Positions 1 to 12,436 of a stretch of DNA of 64,000 nt are shown piece after piece. Numbering within the stretch: the stretch's first letter is position 1; each line of letters opens with the position of its first letter. Origin of the DNA: Hyparrhenia diplandra (taxonomy: Eukaryota > Streptophyta > Magnoliopsida > Poales > Poaceae); contig JADLZK010009003.1 of NCBI GenBank assembly GCA_015847255.1, forward strand, positions 183,077 to 247,076, written 5' to 3'. Below the pieces are notes generated by a model. The model worked only from the letters and a program-made list of their open reading frames with translations, searched no databases and was not told the origin of the DNA. The translations under genes and the position numbers were made by a program.

Positions 1-433
1 TTTAAGTGATTGAGAAACAAGACAGTCAATATCGAGTACTTTATTCTTTCAATCAATTCAAATTTGGAGCTTTTGCAATGATTTTTGAAAAGAAAACATA
101 GCTTACTTTCTTTTTCTTACGTGATACTCTCAAATCACTCAATGATGTATATATATGTAGTATTTTTTTTGGATCCTCACACAGCATATATATAAAAAAA
201 AATATATTAATAAAGCTGTATACGGGGTTTCGAGGATTGAATAATATATAGCATATTTACTTTGCATGTATCTGCAATATCAAAGATTGTAATCAAGGAA
301 AAACATTATCTAAGACCAAGATGTGCATTGTGTATGCTAATTCTACTATGCTCTTTCTTTTATTTCTCTCTTTTTAGAATAAATATTTTTGTAAACAAGA
401 TCATGGGCTATCTTTATTTTCTTTCTTTTTTTA

Positions 434-655
434 GAGAGGTGGACTCTGGCGGCCCCAGACTTTTGTCTATTATTTCCTCTCTTATAAAGATGTGGGTTCT
501 CTCGACCCTCGGACACTTGTTCATTATTCATCTTTATTTTTAGAGATGTGGACTCTTCTCGCCCTCGAACACTTGTTCATTTTTCATCTCTTTTTAGGGA
601 GGTAGGCTCTACTCGCCCGTAGGACTTTTGTCCATTTTTATCTCCCTTTTTCTTT
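434..655 (-). repeat. Four-unit ~54-bp tandem repeat in Athila 3' tail (copy A)
   Basis: Four degenerate units start near 434, 486, 542 and 597. On the plus strand each has the form agaggtggactct, then a C-rich segment such as cgccctcg, then acttgttc, then a T-rich spacer. The same block occurs in copy B (7653-7866), and one unit lies in the other Athila-type element near 61848. It sits between integrase and the polypurine tract, where nothing is encoded. Confidence 0.8.
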
Positions 656-1479
656 TCTTTTTCTCTCTCTCTTTTTTTTTTTTATATACTATTTTTGCAT
701 AGCCCATGCCTTGCTGTACAAAAACTATTTATTATTTGTAGAGAGATCAACAAGCGAGCATATAAATAAATAAAAACAAGTGTACGTGTTTCTTGATCTT
801 AAGACAAGTTTCTCAACTTGAGTCACAAAAAACGGACAAAGCTCAACACAAAGCAAATAACTTACTGCTGGTTTAACATAATATGGCTGTAATAGGATAT
901 AACATCAATCACAGAGATGAAGTAAAGCTATTAATTTTAATATTTTGAAATAAATTCTCCAGCGAGAAAAAGATATCAAGAATTAAGCTCTCATCAAACT
1001 TCTATCTCAAATTTCACAACAACTTAAACAACTTGGATCTTATAGCATCTTATTATTTTAGTAAAAACTTATTCTAATTATGTAAAAAAAAACATTATGT
1101 AAACTTATCTTTAAAACAAAACATATCAATTTATTTTATTCTTCTTCATTTATTTAGCAAAACAGTAAGAGCTTGAAACCGATTGTAACGTAAATCAAAA
1201 ACACGAACTAAAGCAGAGATCGAGAGATCAAACCGAGGGGTGAAGAAATCTGAAGGCGAGGGAGGAGATGGCTGGCGGTCGCCGCTGATGTCCTCGGCGG
1301 CCGCCAGCTCGCTGCTCGTGGCTCGATCTTCGTCGTGTTGGATCATCGCTTACATTCGTTGTTTTGCTTCACTTTTCGGGTTCGGGGCCGTTTTGTTCCG
1401 GTTGTTCGCACCGTCTCCCCACACTTGTCTTTTTTTTATTCTTCTTGAGTCTTGTAGAGTGATTGCTCCATGTGATGAT

Positions 1480-2560
1480 GAATTTACTACCTGATCTCCT
1501 GGAGTGAAAGTTTTTATCTTTATCTTCTTGTCATGCCATCTCTTGGTTCTTTCTTTATAAATCTTGGCATTATGATAAGCTTTCTCTCTCCATTCCTCCA
1601 ATTCGATAATTGCATTTTTCTCTCGAACTCCCCGCAAGCATCGAGATTCATATTCCATCTCTTGATTGCCCAGTGAGCTTTAAACTCAAGCTCTACAGGC
1701 AAGTGACAGGTCTTTCCATAAACAAGTTGATAAGGTGTCATTCCAATTGGTGTCTTGTACGCTGTCCTGTATGCCCATAGTGCTACGAAGTCTATCCTTC
1801 CATTTAGTTCCCATTTCTTCAACTCTTTTTTTCTCGCAAAATATTCTTGATCCATTTTATTTGAAGTCTCGCTTGACCACTTGTTTGAGGGTGGTAAGTG
1901 TAGCAATATTGTGACGAATTCCATGCTTCAATAAATATTGTCGGAACTTTTTATCAATGAAGTGGCTTCCTCCGTCACTAATTACCATCCGAGGTACTCC
2001 AAACCTTGGGAATATAGTTTCTTCAAACATCTTGATTGAACTTCTACCATCTGCATTCTTGCATGGCAAAGCTTCTACCCATTTTGAAACATAGTCCACT
2101 GCTACTAGGATATATTCATAATTTCCAGATTTTGGGAATGGTCCCATGTAATCAATTCCCCAGACATCAAAGAGCTCAAACGGAGATTGGTTGTTAGAGG
2201 CATAGCATCTCTTGCATTTATATTCCCGTGCCTCGACAAGCTCCACATCTTCGGATGAAATCTTTTGTGTCTTGATACATGGTAGGCCGAAAAAAATCCT
2301 GCTTGCCAAATCTTTGCATGTGTTCTGAATGCCCCATAATGACCTCCATATGGTGATGAGTGACATCTTTCAATAATTTGAAATCCTTCTTACGTTGACA
2401 CACATCTTACGAGTAGGCCATCAGCACATACTCGAAGAGGTATGGATCATCCCATAAGTGGTGACGACTTTCATAAATAAGCTTCTTCTTATGCGCCCTT
2501 GGTGCTACATATCCCGCAACCATAAAATTAACAAGATCTCGCATACCGGGGATCGGTATG
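1480..2560 (-). pseudogene. Integrase remnant (Athila copy A)
   Basis: Broken integrase of a Ty3/Gypsy polyprotein, read from high to low coordinates. Visible pieces are the end of the zinc-binding domain (near 2220-2400), the catalytic core with FDVWGIDYMGPFPKS, VDYVSKWVEALP and VISDGGSHFIDKKF (about 1900-2190), a stretch with YRTAYKTPIGMTPYQLVYGK (about 1690-1790), and a C-terminal part with WREKAYHNAKIYKERTKRW. Frames change several times. Integrase inserts the cDNA copy into chromosomes; this copy cannot make the full protein as read. Confidence 0.85.
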
Positions 2561-4090
2561 GGTTATCCGATAAAACATATCGCCCCCCCGAGTGAGTCAT
2601 TAATAGGCAATTCATTTGATTTCTCAAATTGCATTCTAGATAAATGATCAACAATGAATTCTCTACTCCTTTCTTATCTTTAATTTCTAAATCAAATTCT
2701 TGGAGTAACAAAATCCATCTTATTAAACGTGGTTTAGCATCTTTCTTGGTGAGCAAATATTTCAAAGCAAAGATGATCGGTGTAAACAATCACTTTAGCT
2801 CCTACCAAGTAAGATCTAAATTTATCTATAGCATAAACAATCGCTAGCAACTCTTTTTCAGTAGTAGCATAATTAAGTTGTGGTCCGGTCAAAGTTTTAC
2901 TAGCATAAGCAATAGCATGATGTTTCTTGTCTTTAGTTTGTCCTAACACTGCGCCCCACAAAGATAATCACTTGCATCACACATAATTTCAAAAGGCAAA
3001 GACCAATCGGGGGTTGAATAATTGGTGCGAGAAATAAGAGCCTTTTTCAATCTTTCAAAAGCTTTAAGACAAGCATCATCAAAAACAAAGGGAACATCTT
3101 TGGCTAACAATTTGGTAAGTGGTCTAGCAATATGTGAAAAATCTTTTATAAATCTACGATAAAAACCAAAGATGGCCTAGAAAACTTCTTATCCCTTTAA
3201 CATTCACGAGGGGAGGTAACTGTTCTATAACTTCTATTTTTGCTTTATCAACCTCTATTCCCCTTTTGAAATAAGATGACCAAGCACTATTCCTTCTCTA
3301 ACCATAAAATGACATTTTTCCTAATTAAGGACTAAGTGCTTTTCCTCACATCTTTGCAAAACTCTATCTAAGTTTTCTAGACAATCATCAAAAGTTTTTC
3401 CATATACAGAAAAATCATCCATGAAAACTTCCATAATCTCTTCAATCATTTCAGAAAATATAGACATCATACATCTTTGAAAAGACGTTGGTGCATTACA
3501 TAACCCAAAAAAGACATTCTTCTATAAGCATAGGTTCCATATGGGCATGTAAAAGTGGTTTTGCTTTGATCACTAGGGTGGATTGGAATTTGGTGATATC
3601 CGAATATCCATCAAGGAAACAAAAGTAAGAATGCTTTGCCAAACGTTCTAACATTTCATCAATGAAACGCAAAGGAAAATGATCTTTCCTTGTGACTTTA
3701 TTTAATTTTCTATAATCTATGCACATTCTCCATCCTGTAACAGTTCTTTGAGGAATCAATTCATTCTTATCATTCTTAACAACTGTCATGCCTCCCTTCT
3801 TAGGCACAACTTGAACAGGGCTTACCCACTCACTATGTGGCACGGGATAGATAATCCCGTGTAATAATTTAAGAACTTCCTTCTTAACTACATCTCTCAT
3901 CGCATTATTCAGTCTTCTTTGGGGTTCTATAGATGGGGGTATATCTCGGATCTATAGGAATACGATGAGTGCAAAGAGCAGGACTAATTCCTTTTAAATC
4001 ATCGAGTGCGTAGCCTAAAGGCCGAGCGGTGTTTTTCTAAGATAGTTATCACCGAGAGTCCGATGCGGTGTAAGTTTATCATTTATGATC
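2561..4090 (-). pseudogene. Reverse transcriptase/RNase H remnant (Athila copy A)
   Basis: Pieces of RT (about 3300-4000) and RNase H (about 2640-3100). RT shows WVSPVQVVPKKGGMTVVKND, then WRMCIDYRKLNKVTRKDHFP and CFLDGYS. RNase H shows IAYASKTLTGPQLNYATTEK and LLAIVYAIDKFRSYLVGAKV. Several frameshifts separate these blocks, and an in-frame TAG (plus-strand cta at 3321-3323) replaces a conserved Trp; the same stop is in copy B. Not functional as sequenced. Confidence 0.85.
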
Positions 4091-4269
4091 TTTGGAGACT
4101 CTGAATCTTGATTTAGGAAAGCATAAGTGAGGCCTGGTGGTAAAGGTTTAAGTTCAATAGGAGGTCTCGGTGGATTCTCAAATTCATCTAAAGGTTCTCA
4201 AGTAGTAGGATTTTCATCCTCTTCTTCAATAAAAAATTCGAATCATCTTCTTGATTGGATTCCACGAAA

Positions 4270-4560
4270 TATTCTACGGTAGCCTCTTTAACTTCCACCA
4301 TAGGATCTGGTTCGGACAAGACTCGGATTTAACATGAATAGCTTGGATGATAGGTAATGAGATTTGAAGATCTTTGTCTATTTGAAAATCTAAATCTCCG
4401 AATTGTCCTTTAAAAGTAAGCTTTTCTATTGGTTGTCCTATCGTGAGGTCAAACTCCATGATATCAAAGATATAGAAACTAAGATGTACCATGATGTTAT
4501 TCACCTTGATTGGTAAGACATAAAGAATTCTCGAACTCGAATAACTTGTCACGAAGGTGT
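4270..4560 (-). pseudogene. Aspartic protease-region remnant (Athila copy A)
   Basis: A 92-codon stretch contains VNNIMVHLSFYIFDIMEFDL and TIGQPIEKL, matching the region between gag and RT where the retroviral-type protease lies in Athila elements. The corresponding part of the plus-strand element (about 56040-56210) has FNFYIFDIEEFDLLIGHPL. No clean catalytic D-S/T-G was found in frame in this copy. Confidence 0.6.
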
Positions 4561-5199
4561 TAAAAGTAATTTTGTAGTGGGACTCAATGGCATATTTTTG
4601 AGAAGATCTTGAACAAAGGATAATGCCATGATGTTTATCCCCACTATAGGATTATAAAGAGCATCAAATGGATCTTTATCAATTTGGCGGCAAATAGGTA
4701 CGTAAGGTGAATCCAAACGGATCACATCGGAGGAAAGCTCGATTCTTACTGTCCATTCACTACTAATGATTGAGACAAGTTCTTCGTAGTTCCTTTCAAA
4801 TGTGTTAAATCAGAAGAATCTATAGGATAAGATTGTGATGATCTATTCTTTGAGATTTAAATTGATATTTCGAGGTATTTCCATAATCTGTAAAGAGATC
4901 ATCCTCGATATCATTTAAGAAGTCGAGATTGAAGTAACCTCTGGTTCTTCTAAAGGTTCTCGGATTATTTGGATGTGGTAAAGGATTTGGAATAGAATTG
5001 GATTCAGCTAATCTCTCATCTTCTATTATTTCTTCTATTTGTAAAGATTTTCCCGCAGGTTGGATCATCCTCCTTGTTCTCCACTATTTTGTTTAGGATA
5101 GCAATGCATTCAGGGGGTGAAAGGTGAATGAAAGATCCATTCGCAAAAGTATTAAGATATTTTCTTGATTTTCTATTCAGACCAATATAAAAGTGTTGA

Positions 5200-5695
5200 A
5201 TTAGAACATGGTGCGGTATGGCGAGATTTGGTCGGATTTAGAAAGAAGATCATATCGTTCCCAATAGGTACTCAATGATTCATCATGATTTTGTTTTGAG
5301 GATAGGATTGAGAGCCTAAAGTTAACTAGTTTTGACATGGGAAAGAAATCAGCATAAAATTCAGTTAAACAAGTTTCCCAATTGCCGCCCATTCTTTCTC
5401 TATTTCTATTGTACCATTGGCGAGCTTTTCCTTTCAAAGAGAATGGAAAGAGCGTCCAAAGGATTGTTTTTAGGGGACATGCCTTCAATATGTAGACATT
5501 TACATGTCTCCTCAAAAGTTTGGAGATGAATAAAAGGATTTTCGTCTAATTCTCTAGAGAAAGTATGGTTTTGGACCATCTCTATCAACCTGGGTGAAAC
5601 TCATAGGATCTAGCTTGAATAGGTTCGGATGATAGTACAGGTCTACAAGCTTGCCCATTGGGTGCTAAATTTTTGTAAAGAGGGGTAGTATCCAT
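5200..5695 (-). pseudogene. gag remnant (Athila copy A)
   Basis: Two overlapping frames give the capsid-like part: LIEMVQNHTFSRELDENPFI, then LFPFSLKGKARQWYNRN, ending at SKSDQISPYRTMF. It matches the single open frame in copy B (12437-12931) but has at least one frameshift near 5420-5470. Gag would package the element RNA into cytoplasmic particles. Confidence 0.8.
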
Positions 5696-5787
5696 TTGGA
5701 TAATGATAAGATAAGATAAAATAAAAGGAAAATCTAAACTAATGATATGATACAAGATTTAGTTTAGCTCGGATAATCAACAAACCG

Positions 5788-5806
5788 TTCTCCCAAGAAC
5801 GGCGCT
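5788..5806 (-). other. Primer-binding site, copy A
   Basis: Immediately inside the LTR, the minus strand reads agcgccgttcttgggaga. The first bases fit the Athila primer-binding site complementary to the tRNA-Asp 3' end (perfect example at 54749-54766), but the match weakens after GCGCCGTT. The leading TGG is also altered. Confidence 0.6.
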
Positions 5807-5816
5807 TTTAAATGCT

Positions 5817-7096
5817 TGTTGGTAAAAGTTATCCTACAGAATTATTTATAAATTTGTATAGTCTCGCAAGCGAACGAAACGATGAGCACTTCACCCCGGG
5901 GGTTTAAATATCGAATCCACGGGGAGAATGGTGTGGGAATACTTGAGGCAAGAAACTAATCCCCGAGATAATAGAAAGGAGCGGAGTTCGGATAAAAGGT
6001 GAGAAGAATTCTATGGCTGTCTAGCTTATACTCTTGTAAGGCTTATAGATATTCTTTAATGGGGATCGTACTCAAGAGAAGGTAAGGGCGAAACTTACTA
6101 TCTCCCAAAGACTCAGATCCTACTTAATCCTATCTACGGGATGTGGAATACAAAGGACTCAATGGTACTGTCACTACCACGATCTACCACTATCCGGCAA
6201 GTAGGGAGCAATTATGAGTTATCTAGTATAGACACCACGTCTACACTAGAAGTAACAACTTCAATTCAAGAGCGACAAGAATCAAAGTACTCTAATGAGT
6301 CATAAACCAAAAGAAATATAAATAAGTGAACTTACTCAACTATAAGGTTGATCCACCAAAGAAGTCTCAAGATCAAGTGCAATGAAGCCTTTGATCCCGG
6401 AGGTACAAGCGTAGAGAGTCACCGAGCGGATCCGGTACTTCTCCTTACTTCTCCTCAACTCTTCTAATTATCTCTCAAGAACAGATCTAGAACTCTAATC
6501 AAGTTCTTTGATCTATCTCTCAACTTTCTACTAATCTCTCTCAACTTGATCTAGCTCTTCTAATTAGAAAGGTATGGCTCTAGCTATGATCGAGCCGAGT
6601 CCGATGAATAATGATTTTCATGCCTAAGGCTAGAGGTAGGACCCTCCTTATATAGTCCTGGTGGATGAATGCTGGCCCTTGGATCAAACCGACTTCAATA
6701 ACGGCGTAGATTCAACCACAGGGTCGGTGGTGAACCGACATAAGAGGGAGAGGCCGACAGGTGGGACCCACGGGCGGCCGCCGCAGGGACTCGGCGGGCG
6801 CCGGGCCGTGGTGGACCCCACTGTCGGGTCTTTTCCCGTGTCTTACGGTGTCTTCTAGAATGTTTTAGTTCACTTTTCGGATCGAAAGTCTTCTCACGGT
6901 AAATCTTCTTATTATATGGGGGGGGTTTTCTCTCAATTTCCTGGTATTTTCCTGTTAAGTCCCCGAAAAAGATATAAATCACCAAAACTCGTAGAACTTT
7001 ATCAATTATAACACCTATTCTATGCCTTCTATTCTTTTTATACCTTTATTATGTATTTAATTGACACATAAAAACATGGCTTAAGAGGTGTCAACA
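5817..7096 (-). mobile_element. LTR shared by Athila copies A and B
   Basis: About 1.28 kb, starting TGTTGACACC (minus strand, at 7096) and ending CCAACA (at 5817). A primer-binding site adjoins its low-coordinate side and a polypurine tract its high side. It is therefore the 5' LTR of copy A and the 3' LTR of copy B at once. It contains a TATA box at 6647-6655 and is closely similar to the LTR at 13055-14333. Confidence 0.9.
6647..6655 (-). promoter_or_regulatory. LTR TATA box
   Basis: The minus strand reads TATATAAGG at the expected place within the LTR; the same motif is at 13893-13901 in the other LTR. This is the likely core promoter for element transcription toward lower coordinates. 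Confidence 0.65.
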
Positions 7097-7113
7097 AGCT
7101 CCCCCACACTTAG
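7097..7113 (-). other. Polypurine tract of copy B
   Basis: The minus strand reads ctaagtgtgggggagct directly before the LTR start TGTTGACACC. The aagtgtggggg core is the usual plus-strand priming site in this group; the plus-strand element has it at 62487-62501. Confidence 0.8.
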
Positions 7114-7652
7114 GCTTTTACTCGTCTCGATAAAAGGATGGTTAAAACAAAACAAAGAGACAAGCAAGCAAGTATAGAAAAATTATAATCACATTTTATT
7201 TTATTATGCCAAGAACTTTTAAGTGATTGAGAAACAACACAGATCAATATCGGAGTACTTTATTCTTTCAATCAATTCAATTTGGAGCTTTTGCAATGAC
7301 TTTTGAAAAGAAAACATAGCTTACTTTCTTTCTTCTGTGATACTCTCACATCACTCAATGATGTATATATATGTAGTATTTTTTGGATCCTCACACAGCA
7401 TATATAAAAAAATATATATATATTAATAAAGTTGTATCTGGGGTTTCGAGGATTGAATAATATATAGCATATTTACTTTGCATGTATACGCAATATCAAA
7501 GATTGTAATCAAGGAAAAACATTATCTAAGACCAAGATGTGCATTGTGTATGCTAATTCTACTATGCTCTTTCTTTTTTATTTCTCTTTTTAGAATAAAT
7601 ATTTTTTTGTAAACAAGATCATGGGCTATCTTTATTTTCTTTTTTTTTTTTT

Positions 7653-7866
7653 AGAGAGGTGGACTCTGGCGGCCCCGGACTTTTGTCTATTATTTCCTCT
7701 CTTATAAAGATGTGGGTTCTATCGACCCTCGGACACTTGTCCATTATTCATCTTTATTTTTTAGAGATGTGGGCTCTTCTCGCCCTCGAACACTTGTTCA
7801 TTTTTCATCTCTTTTTAGGGAGGTAGGCTCTACTCGCCCGTAGGACTTTTGTCCATTTTTATCTTC
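7653..7866 (-). repeat. Four-unit ~54-bp tandem repeat (copy B)
   Basis: Same four-unit block as at 434-655, with the same order of variant units, so the amplification predates the split of the two copies. Confidence 0.8.
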
Positions 7867-8689
7867 CTTTTTCTTTTTTTTTTTCTCTCTCTCTTTTTTT
7901 TTTTATATACTATTTTTGCATAGCCCATGCCTTGCTGTACAAAAACTATTTATTGTTTGTAGAGAGATCAACAACTGAGCATATAAATAAATAAAAACAA
8001 GTGTACGTGTTTCTTGATCTTAAGACAAGTTTCTCAACTTGAGTCACAAAAATCTGGACAAAGCTCAACACAAAGCAAATAACTTACTGCTGGTTTAACA
8101 TAATATGGCTGTAATAGGATATAACATCAATCACGAGAGATGAAGTAAAGCTATTAATTTTAATATTTTGAAATAAATTCTCCAGTAAAAAAGATATCAA
8201 GAATTAAGCTCTCATCAAACTTCTATCTCAAATTTCACAACAACTTAAACAACTTGGATCTTATAGCATCTTATTATTTTAGTAAAAACTTATTCTAATT
8301 ATGTAAAAAAACATTATGTAAACTTATCTTTAAAACAAAACATATCAATTTATTTTATTCTTCTTCATTTATTTAGCAAAACAAAGAAGAGCTTCAAAAC
8401 CGATTGAACAGTAAATCAAAACACGAACTAAAGCGAGATCGAGATCAAACCGAGGGGTGAAGAAATCTGAAGGCGAGGAGGAGATGGCTTGCGGCCGCCG
8501 AGTGATGTCCCGGCGGCCGCCGCAGCTCGCTATTTGCTCGTGGCTCGATCTTTCGCCGTGTTGGATCATCGTTCATTGTTTGTTGTTTTGCTTCACTTTT
8601 CGTGTTCGATTTCGTTGTTCGGTTGTTCGCACCGTCTCCCCCACACTTGTCTTTTTATTATTCTTCGGAGTCTTGTAGAGTGATTGCTC

Positions 8690-9750
8690 CATGTGATGAT
8701 GAATTTACTACCCGATCTCCTCGGGTGAAAGTTTTTATCTTTATCTTCTTGTCATGCCATCTCTTGGTTCTTTCTTTATAAATCTTGGCATTATGATAAG
8801 CTTTCTCTCTCCATTCCTCCAATTCGATAATTGCATTTTTCTCTCGAACTCCCGCAAAGATCGAGATTCATATTCCATCTCTTGATTGCCCGGTGAGCTT
8901 TAAACTCAAGCTCTACGGGCAAGTGATGTGTCTTTCCATAAACAAGTTGATAAGGTGTCATTCCAATTGGTGTCTTGTACGCCTGTCTGTATGCCCATAG
9001 TGCTTACGGAAGTCTATCCTTCCATTTAGTTCCCATTTCTTCAACCTGTTTTTCTCGCAAAATATTCTTGATCTCGTTTATTTGAAGTCTCTCGCTTGAC
9101 CACTTGTTTGAGGGTGGTAAGTCAGTAGCAATATTGTGACGAATTCCATGCTTCAATAAATATTGTCGGAACTTTTATCAATGAAGTGGCTTCCTCCGTC
9201 ACTAATTACCATCCGAGGTACTCCAAACCTTGGGAATATAGTTTCTTCAAACATCTTGATTGAACTTCTACCATCTCGCATTCTTGCATGGCAAAGCTTC
9301 TACCCATTTTGAAACATAGTCCCTTTGCTACTAGGATATATTCATAATTTCAGATTTTGGGAATGGTCCCATGTAATCAATTCCCCGGACATCAAAGAGC
9401 TCAATCGGAGATTGGTTGTTAGAGGCATAGCATCTCTTGCATTTATATTCCCGTGCCTCCGACAAGCTCCACATCTTCGGATGAAATCTTTTGTGTCTTG
9501 ATACATGGTAGGCCGTGAAAAAAAATCTGCTTGCCAAATCTTTGCATGTGTTCTCGAATGCCCCATAATGACCTCCATATGGTGATGAGTGACATCTTTC
9601 AATAATTTGAAATCCTTCTTCTGTTGACACACATCTTCTGAGTAGGCCATCAGCACATACTCTGAAGAGGTATGGATCATCCCATAAGTGGTGACGACTT
9701 TCATAAATAAGCTTCTTCTTATGCGCCCTTGGTGCTACATATCCCCGCAA
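8690..9750 (-). pseudogene. Integrase remnant (Athila copy B)
   Basis: Zinc-binding part with CHSSPYGGHYGAFENTCKDL, AYHVSRHKRFH and YKCKRCYASNNQSPIELFDV, running into GIDYMGPFPKS (about 9340-9600). The rest of the core and the C-terminus follow in shifted frames toward 8690. The longest open stretch joins the end of RNase H with the start of integrase (9331-9996). As in copy A, frames are broken, so no complete integrase is encoded. Confidence 0.85.
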
Positions 9751-11330
9751 CCATAAAATTAACAAGATCTCGCATACCGGGGATCGGTATGGGTTATCCG
9801 ATAAAAACATATCGCCCCCCGAGTGAGTCATTAATAGGCAATTCATTTGGTTTCTCAAATTGCATTCTAGATAAATGATCGCAACAGAATTCTCTACTCC
9901 TTTCTTATCTTTAATTTCTAAATCAAATTCTTGGAGTAACAAAATCCATCTTATTAAACGTGGTTTAGCATCTTTCTTGGTGAGCAAATATTTCAAAGCA
10001 AAGCATGATCAAGTGTAAACAATCACTTTAGCTCCTACCAAGTAAGATCTAAATTTATCTATAGCATAAACAACTCGCTAGCAACTCTTTTTCAGTAGTA
10101 GCATAATTAAGTTGTGGTCCGGTCAAAGTTTTACTAGCATAAGCAATAGCATGATGTTTCTTGTCTTTAGTTTGTCCTAACACTGCCCCCACAGCATAAT
10201 CACTTGCATCACACATAATTTCAAAAGGCAAAGACCAATCAGGGGGTTGAATAATTGGTGCAGAAATAAGAGCCTTTTTCAATCTTTCAAAAGCTTTAAG
10301 ACAAGCATCATCAAAAACAAAGGGAACATCTTTGGCTAACAAGCTGGTAAGTGGTCTAGCAATATGTGAAAAATCTTTTATAAATCTACGATAAAAACCA
10401 GCATGGCCTAGAAAACTTCTTATCCCTTTAACATTCACAGGGGGAGGTAACTGTTCTATAACTTCTATTTTTGCTTTATCAACCTCTATTCCCCTTTCTG
10501 AAATAAGATGACCAAGCACTATTCCTTCTCTAACCATAAAATGACATTTTTCCTAATTAAGGACTAAGTGCTTTTCCTCACATCTTTGCAAAACTCTATC
10601 TAAGTTTTCTAGACAATCATCAAAAGTTTTTCCATATACGTAAAAATCATCCATGAAAACTTCCATAATCTCTTCAATCATTTCAGAAAATATAGACATC
10701 ATACATCTTTAAAAAGACGCAGTGCATTACATAACCCAAAAGACATTCTTCTATAAGCATAGGTTCCATATGGGCATGTAAAAGTGGTTTTGCTTTGATC
10801 ACTAGGTGGATTGGAATTTGGTGATATCCAGAATATCCATCAAGGAAACAAAAGTAAGAATGCTTTGCCAAACGTTCTAACATTTCATCAATGAAACGCA
10901 AAGGAAAATGATCTTTCCTTGTGACTTTATTTAATTTTCTATAATCTATGCACATTCTCCATCCTGTAACAGTTCTTTGAGGAATCAATTCATTCTTATC
11001 ATTCTTAACAACTGTCATGCCTCCCTTCTTAGGCACAACTTGAACAGGGCTTACCCACTCACTATGTGGCACAGGATAGATAATCCCGGCGTGTAATAAT
11101 TTAAGAACTTCCTTCTTAACTACATCTCTCATCGCATTATTCAGTCTTCTTTGGGGTTCTATAGATGGGGGTATATCTGGATCTATAGGAATACGATGAG
11201 TGCAAAGAGCAGGACTAATTCCTTTTAAATCATCGAGTGCGTAGCCTAAGGCCGAGCGGTGTTTTTCTAAGATAGTTATCACTGAGAGTCCGATCGGTGT
11301 AAGTTTATCATTTATGATCACTTTGGAGAC
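9751..11330 (-). pseudogene. Reverse transcriptase/RNase H remnant (Athila copy B)
   Basis: RT N-terminal two-thirds is open from 11321 down to 10683, with IDPDIPPSIEPQRRLNNAMR, KLLHAGIIYPVPHSEWVSP and WRMCIDYRKLNK. The RNase H/connection part is open at 10055-10537, with IRSFLGHAGFYRRFIKDFSH and MCDASDYAVGAVLGQTKDKK. Between them an in-frame TAG (plus-strand cta, 10553-10555) replaces Trp of the LNWEKCHFMV block. It is the better preserved of the two array copies. Confidence 0.88.
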
Positions 11331-11479
11331 TCGAATCTTGATTTAGGAAAGCATAAGTGAGGCCTGGTGGTAAAGGTTTAAGTTCAATAGGAGGTCTCGG
11401 TGGATTCTCAAATTCATCTAAAGGTTGAAGTAGTAGGATTTTCATCCTCTTCTTCAATAAAAAATTCTGAATCATCTTC

Positions 11480-11780
11480 TTGATTGGATTCCACGAAATA
11501 TTCTACGGTAGCCTCTTTAACTTCCACCATAGGATGCGGTTACGGACAAGACTCGGATTTAACATGAATAGCTTGGATGATAGGTAATGAGATTTGAAGA
11601 TCTTTGTCTATTTGAAAATCTAAATCTCGAATTGTCCTTTAAAAGTAAGCTTTTCTATTGGTTGTCCTATCAGTGAGGTCAAACTCCATGATATCAAAGA
11701 TATAGAAACTAAGATGTACCATGATGTTATTCACCTTGATTGGTAAGACATAAAAAGAATTCTGAACTCGAATAACTTGT
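11480..11780 (-). pseudogene. Protease-region remnant (Athila copy B)
   Basis: Counterpart of 4270-4560 by position and near-identical DNA, but further broken by indels around 11620-11790. The upstream stretch 11790-12430 links it to gag and shows no clear domain. Confidence 0.55.
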
Positions 11781-12436
11781 CCTCGAAGGTGTTAAAAGTA
11801 ATTTTGTAGTGGGACTCAATGGCATATTTTTGAGAAGATCTTGAACAAAGGATAATGCCATGATGTTTATCCCCCACTATAGGATTATAAAGAGCATCAA
11901 ATGGATCTTTATCAATTTGGCGACAAATAGATACGTGAAGGTGAATCCAAACGGATCACATCGAGGAAAGCTCGATTCTTCGTCCATTCACTACTAATGA
12001 TTGAGACAAGTTCTTCTCGTAGTTCCTTTCAAATGTGTTAAATCAGAAGAATCTATAGGATAAGATTGTGATGATCTATTCTTCTCGAGATTTAAATTGA
12101 TATTTCGAGGTATTTCCATAACTGTAAAGAGATCATCCTCGATATCATTTAAGAAGTCGAGATTGAAGTAACCTCCGGTTCTTCTAAAGGTTCTGGATTA
12201 TTTGGATGTGGTAAAGGATTTGGAATAGAATTGGATTCGACTAATCTCTCATCTTCTATTATTTCTTCTATTTGTAAAGATTTTTCCCGTAGCTTGGATC
12301 ATCCTCCTTGTTCTCCACTATTTTGTTTAGGATAGCAATGCATTCAGGGGTGAAAGGTGAATGAAAGATCCATTCGCAAAAAAAGTATTAAGATATTTTC
12401 TTGATTTTCTATTCAGACCAATATAAAAGTGTTGAA

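Larger units (their letters stand above)
1..5816 (-). mobile_element. Athila-type Ty3/Gypsy internal region, copy A
   Basis: Minus-strand internal region of an LTR retrotransposon, cut by the window start. Position 1 aligns with 7218 of copy B, so only about 120 bases (including the polypurine tract) are missing on the left. From high to low coordinates it holds a primer-binding site, gag, protease, reverse transcriptase/RNase H, integrase and a long non-coding 3' tail. The RT wording (VVPKKGGMTVVKND, TGWRMCIDYRKLNK) is that of the Athila lineage. All reading frames are broken by frameshifts or stops, so it is non-coding as sequenced. It is nearly identical to copy B at 7097-13054. Confidence 0.9.
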
